Assembly: GCA_009731375.1 (NCBI GenBank)
Contig: BJOX01000133.1
Coordinates: 265,835-296,674 of the forward strand
Length of the DNA: 30,840 bases
Source of the DNA: Paulinella micropora
Taxonomy: Eukaryota > Cercozoa > Imbricatea > Euglyphida
Direction of reading: 5' to 3'
Position numbers and translations under genes: made by a program. The notes beneath the pieces are model-generated. The model made no database searches and was not told the origin of the DNA. It saw nothing but the letters and a program-made list of their open reading frames with translations. Shown in pieces: positions 7,418 through 18,525 of the stretch. Within the stretch, counting starts at the first letter, position 1. The number at the start of each line of letters is the position of its first letter.

Positions 7418-7784
7418 AATGATGGATGGATGGATGGATGGAGGACAATCCCCCCACCCTTGCTGGCTTTACACTCGACCGTGGAAATGACCTGTTTATT
7501 ATGTATGTACTACAAACCCAAAGCTCGTGCTGCCGAATGATTGCTCACTTCTGTTTGCCTTGTCTCGACGTTATCATCCTGACATAAATATTATGAACAG
7601 CAGTGAACGACAGTTGACAGAAAAGGAGAACATCTTCGGTTTCTTAACGTGGTTGTGACTTCCTTTAATCGAGGAATATGACAACAGCTATTGAAAAAGT
7701 GGGTTCGCGCAGCGTGATAGCCATTGTAGACCACCTGTTTTCACTCAGCAACACACGAGTGTGGTTGTCTCACAAATTATGTTT
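7418..7784. other. Short (GGAT)n then unique sequence, no gene recognised
   Basis: (GGAT)n occupies about 7421-7440. The rest, to 7784, is unique in this window, and short ORFs show no recognisable domain. Confidence 0.5.
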
Positions 7785-7829
7785 CTCTCTCTCTCTCCTT
7801 CTTCTTCTTCTTCTTCTTCTTCTTCTTCT

Positions 7830-7860
<31 letters not shown>
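7785..7860. repeat. (CT)n, (CTT)n and (CGT)n microsatellites
   Basis: (CTT)n runs directly into (CGT)n at about 7831, one substitution per unit, suggesting a stepwise-derived block. Confidence 0.9.
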
Positions 7861-7931
7861 TTTTATTGAGAGAACAATTTTACAATTGGACTCAAGGAAC
7901 GTCCACGTGAAAAGTACAGCTGTTAAGTCAT

Positions 7932-7944
7932 ACATCTCTCTCTC

Positions 7945-8007
<63 letters not shown>

Positions 8008-8017
8008 NNNNNNNNNN

Positions 8018-8063
<46 letters not shown>

Positions 8064-8160
8064 CGCTCGATCTCTCGAGCTCGATCTCTCTCTCTCTATA
8101 TATATATATATTATATATATATATAGAGAGAGAGAGAGAAAGAAAGAAAGAAAGAGAGAG

Positions 8161-8193
<33 letters not shown>

Positions 8194-8425
8194 TATAGAT
8201 AGATAGATAGAGAGAGAGAGAGGGAGGGAGGGAGGGAGGGAGGCAGAGAGAGAGAGAGAGGGAGAGGGAGGGAGGGAGGGAGGCAGAGAGAGAGAGAGAG
8301 GAGGGAGGGAGAGAGAGAGAGAGAGACAGAGAGAGGGGGAGGGGAGGGAAACAGACAGACACACACACACAAAGAGAGAGAGAGAGAATCGAGAGAGAGA
8401 GAGAGAGAGAGATTGATATATATAT
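7932..8425. repeat. (CT)n to (TA)n to (GA)n/(GATA)n/(GGGA)n strand-switched block
   Basis: A pyrimidine block (7932-8090, with a 10-N gap at 8008-8017) meets a (TA)n core at about 8096-8125 and becomes a purine block (GA)n, (GAAA)n, (GATA)n, (GGGA)n. The two halves are approximately inverted repeats of each other. Confidence 0.9.
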
Positions 8426-8456
8426 ATATATACATATATATGTATATATATGTATA

Positions 8457-8495
<39 letters not shown>

Positions 8496-8515
8496 ATCTA
8501 TCAATCCATCAATCC

Positions 8516-8547
<32 letters not shown>

Positions 8548-8628
8548 GTCTATCTATCTATCTATCTATCTATCTGTATGTCTGTCTGTCTGTCTGTCTA
8601 CCTGTCTATCTGTCTTACATCTATCTAT

Positions 8629-8662
<34 letters not shown>

Positions 8663-8663
8663 G

Positions 8664-8698
<35 letters not shown>

Positions 8699-8844
8699 CC
8701 TATCTACCTATCTACCTACCTACCTACCTACCTACCTACCTACCTACCGACCTACCTCTAGCTGCCTACCTACCTATCTACTTAGATATATTCCAGATTC
8801 CTTTCCTTTCCTATTCTCTAGTCTATCTATCTATCTATCTTATA

Positions 8845-8890
<46 letters not shown>

Positions 8891-8933
8891 GGAAACAATG
8901 TCTCAACATGCATCATCAGCGGGACACCACTGC

Positions 8934-9018
<85 letters not shown>

Positions 9019-9064
9019 AGAAACAATGTCTCAACCTTCATCGGGAGGGCTCACCACTGCAGAC
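8426..9064. repeat. (TATC)n, (TGTC)n and (CTAC)n arrays with two recurring spacers
   Basis: TATC-type tetranucleotides with TGTC and CTAC variants. Two similar spacers interrupt them at about 8889-8936 and 9018-9064 (both contain GAAACAATGTCTCAAC and a CACCACTGCA end). A third relative lies at about 10168-10212. Confidence 0.9.
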
Positions 9065-9075
9065 CTTGCCGTAAC

Positions 9076-9097
9076 AGATAGATAGATAGATAGATAT

Positions 9098-9152
<55 letters not shown>

Positions 9153-9243
9153 TGTTTGGTCTATGAGCTCTGCGTATCCGAAGACAAAGGCATCCATTCC
9201 ACCCCGCCGCCAATCGGCGGCTGGGTAGCGGGCTGGGAGATAG

Positions 9244-9299
<56 letters not shown>

Positions 9300-9312
9300 C
9301 ATACATAGATAC

Positions 9313-9365
<53 letters not shown>

Positions 9366-9376
9366 GAGATAGATAG

Positions 9377-9419
<43 letters not shown>

Positions 9420-9478
9420 GTAGGTAGATAGGTAGGTAGATAGGTAGGTAGGTAGATCGATCGATATATCGATAGATC

Positions 9479-9544
<66 letters not shown>

Positions 9545-9557
9545 TAGACAGACAGAC

Positions 9558-9605
<48 letters not shown>

Positions 9606-9621
9606 GATAGATAGATAGGTT

Positions 9622-9680
<59 letters not shown>

Positions 9681-9682
9681 GG

Positions 9683-9719
<37 letters not shown>

Positions 9720-9814
9720 ATGTGTATGTGTGAGTGTGTGTGTGAGTGTGAGTGTGTGTGTGTGTTTGTGTGTCTGTGTGTGTGTGTGTTAGATAGACAG
9801 ACAGACAGATAGAC

Positions 9815-9891
<77 letters not shown>

Positions 9892-9982
9892 TAGATGGAT
9901 CCATGGATAGATGGTTGGATGGATGGATGGATTGATTGACTGATTGACTGATTGATTGATTGATTGATTGATTGAGTACGTA

Positions 9983-10057
<75 letters not shown>

Positions 10058-10101
10058 TATAGATTGATAGATTGATAGATTGGTGGATGGATGGATGGAT
10101 G

Positions 10102-10166
<65 letters not shown>

Positions 10167-10167
10167 T
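9076..10167. repeat. (GATA)n complex array with (GTGT)n, (GATT)n and (GGAT)n blocks
   Basis: The strand of the tetranucleotide switches from TATC to GATA after 9075. A 72-base non-repeat insert at about 9152-9243 includes the small palindrome GCCGCCAATCGGCGGC. (TG)n-like sequence occupies 9720-9790, and (GATT)n with variants lies at 9925-10080. Confidence 0.9.
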
Positions 10168-10214
10168 ACACAATGTCGCAAACGTTGCCACCAGTCGGAG
10201 CGCTCACCACTACT

Positions 10215-10254
<40 letters not shown>
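10215..10254. repeat. (TA)n microsatellite
   Basis: About 19 TA repeats following a CATATA start. Flanked by unique sequence on the right (10258-10384) with no recognisable gene. Confidence 0.9.
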
Positions 10255-10259
<5 letters not shown>

Positions 10260-10384
10260 AACTGAATGTAAGCGTATCTATTTTTTTTTTTTTTGTCTTG
10301 TGTAGAATCTTCGTTCGTGTGTGGGTTGTGGACGATGGGGGTTCTATCGACGTATGCGAACACACAGGATGTCTCCCTCGTCTC

Positions 10385-10822
<438 letters not shown>

Positions 10823-10832
10823 NNNNNNNNNN

Positions 10833-10833
10833 A

Positions 10834-10895
<62 letters not shown>
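10833..10895. repeat. (AGT)n microsatellite
   Basis: About 20 copies of a GTA/AGT trinucleotide directly after the gap. Confidence 0.9.
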
Positions 10896-10911
10896 CAAAG
10901 GCAGCAAATGT

Positions 10912-10984
10912 CACGTGGTGTGTGACGAATGTCACGTGGGTGTCTCACGTGTCACGTCACGTGCTCAGGGGGTGGTCACACGTG
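10912..10984. promoter_or_regulatory. Cluster of five CACGTG palindromes
   Basis: CACGTG occurs at 10912-10917, 10933-10938, 10946-10951, 10958-10963 and 10979-10984, with an additional CACGTC at 10953. This is the canonical E-box bound by bHLH-ZIP factors (MYC/MAX, USF, MITF/TFEB). Four of the five are preceded by TC or CT, three of them giving the TCACGTG form. It lies in unique sequence between (AGT)n and (TATG)n, with no recognised gene nearby. Confidence 0.45.
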
Positions 10985-11092
10985 CCTTGCGTCAATTCCC
11001 CGCCCACGTTCCCGGTAAATCATACATAAGTCTATTGTCTGTGTGTATTATGTATGTATATGTATTGCCGGTAAGACAACGAGTTCATTGTC

Positions 11093-11376
11093 TGTCTGTC
11101 TGTCTGTCTGTATGTATGTATGTATGTATGTATGTATGTATTTATGTATATATGTATATATGTATATATGTATGTATGTATGTATGTATGCATGCATGCA
11201 TGCATGCATGTATGTAAATATGTATGTATGTATGTATGTATGTTATGTATGTTATGTACGTTATGTACGTAATGTACGTTATGTACGTAATGTACGTAAT
11301 GTATGTAATGTGTGTAATGTATGTAATGTATGTAATGCATGTTTGTATGTTTGTATGTATCTATGTTACTACGTGG
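11093..11376. repeat. (TGTC)n, (TATG)n and (TATGTACG)-type arrays
   Basis: TATG tetranucleotides grade at 11240-11340 into a pentamer/hexamer-like GTAATGTAC/GTTATGTAC pattern rich in the palindrome GTAC. Confidence 0.9.
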
Positions 11377-11405
11377 AAACAATCTAGGTGTCTTAATGTG
11401 TGTTT

Positions 11406-11406
<1 letters not shown>

Positions 11407-11473
<67 letters not shown>

Positions 11474-11491
11474 TAGATAGATAGATAGATA
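11407..11491. repeat. (GATA)n/(GACA)n array abutting the TATC-tailed element copy 1
   Basis: GATA repeats with a GACA block at 11451-11472, ending exactly where the element's 3' end begins. Confidence 0.9.
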
Positions 11492-12202
11492 GATGAAATA
11501 TCGACTAATGTCAGAAAAAAGGAGCTTCTGATTTCGTCAACCAGGAAGTCTGTGGGTAAAGTATTAACCCGATGCCCAGCTAAGCCGTGATGTTTGCACG
11601 GAAGGGACTGATACAGGCAATACCAAAGCTCCCTAGTACCAGGCGGGGCCAGGGCTCGTTCCATAAAGCGCCCCTTGCAGAACGAGCTCCCACCTCCATT
11701 ACAGAGGGCCCAGTAAGCAGATGGAGTTTCGAGACTGTTCGACAGTCTAGTATAAACCGACAGAGCACTGTGGGTTTTATTCCGGGCTCAACAAGCGAGA
11801 AAGGGCACCCTGAGGGAACAGGATTGTGCTTCCCGTCGCTATTTCGGCATGTGACTTATAGGCGTATGGCTAGGCACACCATCCCCTAATTCTCTGTCTG
11901 TCGACAGATGGCACCCATTTCAAAAAATCAAGCCCAAGAGAGGGTCAGTGACACCTCAAGTGGCCTTGGTTCATTCCGTAGAGTAAGTGATAAGATCAAC
12001 TGATGAAATATCGACTAATGTCAGAAAAAAGGAGCTTCTGATTTCGTCAACCAGGAAGTCTGTGGGTAAAGTATTAACCCGATGCCCAGCTAAGCCGTGA
12101 TGTTTGCACGGAAGGGACTGATACAGGCGATACCAAAGCTCCCTAGTACCAGGCGGGGCCAGGGCTCGTTCCATAAAGCGCCCCTTGCAGAACGAGCTCC
12201 CA
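11492..12202 (-). mobile_element. TATC-tailed interspersed element, copy 1 (dimeric)
   Basis: On the minus strand the sequence runs from GGGAGCTCGTTC (about 12202) to GTCGATATTTCATC (11492-11505), then (TATC)n. A second unit begins 500 bases away in head-to-tail order (GAACGAGCTCC at 11690 and 12190). The junction at about 12001-12010 joins the 3' end ATTTCATC to AGTTGATCTTATC. Compared with copy 4 it lacks about 46 bases between short GTGTG repeats. It contains an 8-base hairpin (GCTCGTTC/GAACGAGC). A 5'-truncated, constant-3'-end pattern suggests retroposition. The family is not recognised. Confidence 0.7.
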
Positions 12203-12249
12203 GATAGATAGATAGATAGATAGATAGATAGGTAGATAGGTAGATAGAC

Positions 12250-12309
<60 letters not shown>

Positions 12310-12517
12310 GGATAAGATTAGGTTAGGTTAGGTTAGGTTAGGGTAGGTTAGGTTAGATCAGATCAGATTAGATCAGATCAGATTCAGATTCAGATTAAGA
12401 TTAAGATTAAGATCAAGATCAAGATCAAGATCAAGACTTAGACTAAGACTAAGACTAAGATTAAGGTTAAGATTACGATTAAGATTAAGATTAGATTAGG
12501 TAGGGTAGGTAGGTAGG

Positions 12518-12570
<53 letters not shown>

Positions 12571-12621
12571 GGATAGATAGATAGATAGATAGGTAGATAG
12601 GTAGGTAGGTAGGTAGGTAGG

Positions 12622-12683
<62 letters not shown>

Positions 12684-12697
12684 GATAGATAGAGAAA
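12203..12697. repeat. (GATA)n/(GGTA)n with drifting hexamer array and (TTAGG)n
   Basis: Between two GATA blocks, 12313-12510 contains (TTAGG)n with one TTAGGG (about 12317-12355). This is followed by successive short blocks of GATCA, GATTCA, GATTAA, GATCAA, GACTAA and GATTAA units, each differing from its neighbour by one or two bases. Confidence 0.85.
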
Positions 12698-12742
12698 TGT
12701 ATGTTGTTGTCTTTTTTGTTGTCAGGTTACCGATAAAACTAC

Positions 12743-12843
12743 ATATGCGGCGCGCCAAATTTGACGTGTTTTGCGGGTTGCCGGCCCGGCCCGGGCCCGG
12801 CTCGCCCGCAAAACGCGTCAAGTTTTGTGGCTAAGCCGCATAT
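12743..12843. mobile_element. GC-rich foldback (hairpin) element, copy 1
   Basis: Imperfect inverted arms lie at 12743-12777 and 12805-12843 (ATATGCGGC ... GTTTTGCGGG paired with CCCGCAAAAC ... GCCGCATAT) around a 27-base loop of GGCCCGG-type repeats. It has no coding capacity and resembles a foldback/MITE. Copy 2 is at 30441-30534. Confidence 0.75.
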
Positions 12844-12961
12844 ATAATATACTATTGCTCGCTGTTGTTGTTGGCTAGGCGCAAGTGTTGTGCGTGGTGT
12901 GTGGAAAAGTGGATAGAGAAAACAACATGTTGTGTAGAAAGTCGGGCTGGAAATGCGCCCG
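12844..12961. other. Unique sequence, no gene recognised
   Basis: A short unique stretch between the foldback element and the following microsatellites. No domain seen. Confidence 0.5.
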
Positions 12962-13005
<44 letters not shown>

Positions 13006-13142
13006 GCGCGCGCGCGCATACACACGCACACACACAGACACACACACAGCGCGCGCGCACTCCGACTCATATTCTTGTATTAAAATAATAATAAAAAATA
13101 ATAATTTTTAAAAAAAATAATAATAAAATAATTTTTTTTTAA
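12962..13142. repeat. (CT)n, (CA)n, (CG)n then A/T-rich repeats
   Basis: CT repeats pass into CA and then CGCGCG blocks. Potential Z-DNA-forming alternations (CA/CG) occupy about 12985-13050, followed by AATAA-type sequence. Confidence 0.9.
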
Positions 13143-13240
13143 ACGGTGGACAAACCATTGTGTATGGCAGGCTGTGTAGGAAAGCCCCACAGTACACATC
13201 TTAACGTTAACCTGCCCTTAGGACCTCCTGGCTCAGGGTC

Positions 13241-13507
13241 GACCATTGTTGTTGTTGTCCTTGTTGGTGGCGGTGATGGTGGTGGTGGCGGTGGTGATGG
13301 TGGTGGTTGATGGTGGCGGTGATGGTAGTGGTGGTGTTGTTGTTGTTGTTATTGTTGTTGTTGTTATTGTTGTTGTTGTTGTTGATGATGTTGTTGTTGA
13401 TGATGATGATGATGATGATGATGATATGATGGTGTACACATCGTATCCGCTGCGCTTAGTTCTGCCGGGGGCTCAGGGTCAACCCTTGTTGTTGTTGTTG
13501 TTGTTGT

Positions 13508-13542
<35 letters not shown>

Positions 13543-13671
13543 TTGCTGCTGTTGCTGTTGTTGTTGTCGCCGTCGCCGTCGCCGCCGTTGCTGTTGTTGT
13601 TGTTGGTGGTGGTGGCGGTGGTGGTGGTGGTGTTGTTGTTGTTGGTGGTGGTGGTGTTGTTGTTGTTGGTG

Positions 13672-13703
<32 letters not shown>

Positions 13704-13815
13704 GGTGGTGGTGTTTTTGTTTTTGTTGTTGTTGTTATTGTTGGTGGTGGTGGTGGTGTTGTTGTTGCTGTTGTTTTTGTTGTTGTTGTTGGTGGTGGTG
13801 TTGGTGGTGTTGTTG

Positions 13816-13847
<32 letters not shown>

Positions 13848-13908
13848 GGTGTTGTTGTTGGTGTTGGTGGTGTTGGTGGTGGTGGTGGTGTGGTTGTTGT
13901 TGTTGTTG
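13241..13908. repeat. Imperfect trinucleotide array (GTT/GGT/GAT)n
   Basis: About 670 bases of GTT, GGT and GAT triplets. Two recurring spacers lie before and within it (GGCTCAGGGTC at about 13231 and 13470), both followed by (TTG)n. Long ORFs through it encode only Val/Leu/Thr/Pro homopolymers and are not genes. Confidence 0.9.
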
Positions 13909-14600
13909 CATATCCTTTTCTATGTGTTTCCTTGTATGTTATATATTCTTTTCGATGTGTTTCCATTGTATGTTACATATATCCTTTGCTATGTGTTTCC
14001 TTGTATGTTGTATATATCCTTTTCTATCTGTTTCCTTGTATGTTATATATATATCCTTTTCTATCTGTTTCCATTGTATGTTATATATATATCCTTTTCT
14101 ATCTGTTTCCTTGTATGTTATATATATCCTTTTCTATGTGTTTCCATTGTATGTTATATATATCCTTGTCTATGTGTTTCCTTGTATGTTATATATATCC
14201 TTTTCTATGTGTTTCCTTGTATGTTATATATGTCCTTTTTTATGTGTTTCCTTGTATGTTACATATCCTTTTCTATGTGTTTCCTTGTATGTTACATATC
14301 CTTTTCTATGTGTTTCCATTGTATGTTATATATATCCTTTTCTATGTGTTTCCATGGTATGTTATATATCCTTTTCTATGTGTTTCCTTGTATGTCATAT
14401 ATATCCTTTTCTATGTGTTTCTGTGTATGTTATATATTTCCTTTTCTATGTGTTTCCATGTATGTTACATATCCTTTTCTATGTGTTTCTTTGTAGGTTA
14501 CAAATCCTTTTTTATGTGTTTCTTTGTATGTTATATCTATCTATCTATATATATATCAAAATATATATGTATATCCTTTTCTATGTGTTTCCTTGTAGAG
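13909..14600. repeat. Minisatellite, period about 36 bases
   Basis: Roughly eighteen tandem units of the form ATCCTTTTCTATGTGTTTCC followed by TTGTATGTTATATAT. Variation is mainly in the TA run and at TTCCTTG/TTCCATTG. The left flank is the (GTT)n array, and the last unit runs into unique sequence at about 14600. Confidence 0.9.
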
Positions 14601-14744
14601 TAACAACCGCCACCGCTTCTTCTCCTGGCGCTTCTTCTCCTGGTATATATATATATATGCAGACCACGTTGTCTCCTTCTCTTTCTTTTCTATCGTCCTT
14701 CTCCTTTCCTCCCTCTCCCTTTTCCTCTTTCCTCTACATACAGG

Positions 14745-14800
14745 CACACACGCACACACACATACATACATACATACATACACACACACCATCCCCTCCT

Positions 14801-14860
<60 letters not shown>

Positions 14861-15159
14861 ACCCCGCCCACCCCCCCCCCCCCCCCCCCCCCCCCCCCCA
14901 CACACCCCCCCCCCCCCCACACCCCCCACACACACCCCACACACACACAACACACACACATAACACACACACACACAACACAAANNNNNNNNNNNNNNNN
15001 NNNNNNNNNNNNNNNNNNNNNNNNNNNNNNNNNNNNNNNNNNNNNNNNNNNNNNNNNNNNNNNNNNNNNNNNNNNNNNNNNNNNNNNNNNNNNNNNNNNN
15101 NNNNNNNNNNNNNNNNNNNNNNNNNNNNNNNNNNNNNNNNNNNNNNNNNNNNNNNNNNN
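14745..15159. repeat. (CA)n, (CATA)n, poly-C block and 175-N gap
   Basis: CA/CATA repeats are followed by a C tract with A and G interruptions (14804-14940) and CA repeats again, then N at 14985-15159. The C-rich tract could form i-motif/G-quadruplex structures. Confidence 0.9.
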
Positions 15160-15660
<501 letters not shown>

Positions 15661-15669
15661 GATAGGTAA

Positions 15670-15677
15670 GATAGATG

Positions 15678-15744
<67 letters not shown>

Positions 15745-15769
15745 GGATAGATGGATAGATGGATGGATG

Positions 15770-15804
<35 letters not shown>

Positions 15805-15837
15805 GGATGGATGGATGGATGGATGGATGGATGGATG

Positions 15838-15884
<47 letters not shown>

Positions 15885-15912
15885 CGATAGATAGATTGAT
15901 AGATTGATAGAT
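15670..15912. repeat. (GATA)n/(GGAT)n array
   Basis: Strand switch relative to the CTAT arrays on its left, with GGAT blocks at about 15750-15765 and 15803-15838. Confidence 0.9.
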
Positions 15913-15947
15913 AATGTAGGGTGGGTGTGTTGTGCTGTCTTGGCTTC

Positions 15948-16070
15948 TCCTTCGTCTTCTTCTTCTTCTTCTTCTTCTTCTTCTTCTTCTTCTTCTTCTT
16001 CTTCTTCTTCTTCTTCTTCTTCTTCTCTTTCTCCTTCTCCTTCTCGTTCTGCTTCTTCTTCTCCTTTTCC

Positions 16071-16149
<79 letters not shown>

Positions 16150-16325
16150 CATTCTTCTTCTTCTTCTTCTTCTTCTTCTTCTTCTTCTTCTTCTTCTTCT
16201 TCTCCTTCTTCTTCTTCTCCTTCTCCTTCTCCTTCTCCTCCTCCTTCTCCCTCTCCTCCTCCTCCTCCTCCTCCTCCTCCTCCTTCTCTCCTTCTCCTTC
16301 TCCTTCTTCTTCTTCCTCCTCTCCT
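15948..16325. repeat. (CTT)n, (ATT)n, (CTT)n and (CTC)n trinucleotide arrays
   Basis: Ordered blocks of CTT, ATT (about 16072-16149), CTT and CTC. Poly-Leu/Phe/Ser frames through here are not genes. Confidence 0.95.
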
Positions 16326-16399
16326 ACTTCCTGTCTGCCTCTTGGTGTAGTAAAAATGTACCGGCGCAGAACGGACGACCCAACTCGGGCTACCCAGGT

Positions 16400-17130
<731 letters not shown>

Positions 17131-17360
17131 GCAGCAGCAATCCATACGCGCACACACACAACTACGGACCTACATCGTAACCAAAACCTTTCTTACATCG
17201 CCTTGATCATTGTTTCGCTGGCAGGGGAGGCTGTAGCAGGCCGTTCAACAACAAGCAGCAGTGGTCTCTTTGCCCTCACCCCNNNNNNNNNNCCAGTCAT
17301 CGTCTCAGTTTCTTTTCCCTCTTTTTTTTACACAAACGAGAGCGAGGAGAGAATCTATGT
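17131..17360. other. Unique sequence with a 10-N gap (17283-17292)
   Basis: No gene or element recognised. The gap is flanked by CC on both sides. Confidence 0.5.
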
Positions 17361-17363
17361 ATG

Positions 17364-17443
<80 letters not shown>

Positions 17444-17450
17444 GCTGCTG

Positions 17451-17482
<32 letters not shown>

Positions 17483-17483
17483 G
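17361..17483. repeat. (TAC)n microsatellite
   Basis: TAC/CAC/TGC trinucleotides, similar to those at 16.7-17.1 kb. Confidence 0.95.
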
Positions 17484-17562
17484 TGTGTGATGGTAGAAAA
17501 CTTTACCATCGTCTGTGTAAGCTGTGGACGCTATCTTAGTGTTCCAACTGCTCAAACCTTGG

Positions 17563-17598
<36 letters not shown>

Positions 17599-17603
17599 CT
17601 CTT

Positions 17604-17673
<70 letters not shown>

Positions 17674-17762
17674 TGTATTTATGTATGTATATGTATATGT
17701 ATATGTATATTTATACATACGTATATACATACATATGTACACACATACATACACACATACAG

Positions 17763-17812
<50 letters not shown>

Positions 17813-17842
17813 CTTCTCATGATGAATATATATATATATATA

Positions 17843-17883
<41 letters not shown>

Positions 17884-18074
17884 ACGTTGTCTTTTCATGA
17901 TGAATCCTATCTATCTATACCTATCCATCCATCTATCTATCTACCTACCTACCTATCTATCTATCTATCTATCTACCTATCTATCTATCTATATACCTAT
18001 CCATCTATCTATCTACCTATCTATCTATCTATCTATCTATCTGCCTATCTTATCTATCCATCTATCCATCCATC

Positions 18075-18137
<63 letters not shown>

Positions 18138-18170
18138 ATCTATCTATCTAGCTAACTACCTATCTGAATG
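17563..18170. repeat. (CT)n, (TA)n, (TATG)n, (CATA)n and (TATC)n arrays
   Basis: A chain of simple repeats. A short spacer containing TCATGATGAAT recurs at about 17816, 17897, 18207 and 18420, with the last two copies extending to a shared GGTCAGTTATAG sequence. Confidence 0.9.
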
Positions 18171-18285
18171 TATATCTTTCTCTAGATTCAATGTTCACGT
18201 TGTCTTGTCATGATGAATCCACGAGCGCCTACCATGCGGTCAGTTATAGATATATCTTCTATTGATCTTCCTTTCTATTTCTTGG

Positions 18286-18330
18286 GTAGGTAGGTAGGTA
18301 GGTAGGTAGGTAGGTAGGTAGGTAGGTAGG
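18286..18330. repeat. (GGTA)n microsatellite
   Basis: About eleven copies of GGTA ending in GGTGGATAAATGG. Confidence 0.9.
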
Positions 18331-18525
18331 TGGATAAATGGAGAATTAAAAAAAAAATAATAATAATATAAAAAAAAAGGTAGATAGGAAGATGTTGATG
18401 TAATCTTCGCCTTGTCTTATCATGATGAATCCACGCGCTTCTATCAGGGGGTCAGTTATAGCTGCATAGACAGATGGAGATGGATGATAGATGGATAGAT
18501 ATATAAAACTGGATAGGTCGATACG

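Noticed and set aside
8413-10363. Long ORFs reading [16 protein letters not shown] and similar
   Set aside because: They are automatic translations of TATC/GATA, GATT and related tetranucleotides, open in several frames on both strands, with no domain.
12000-12060. Hammerhead-like CTGATGA followed by GAAA at the dimer junction (minus-strand side of the element)
   Set aside because: The bases between the two motifs cannot form stem II, and no paired stems I and III are visible.
12313-12355. True telomere end
   Set aside because: Only about eight TTAGG units, flanked on both sides by other repeats, so at most an interstitial remnant.
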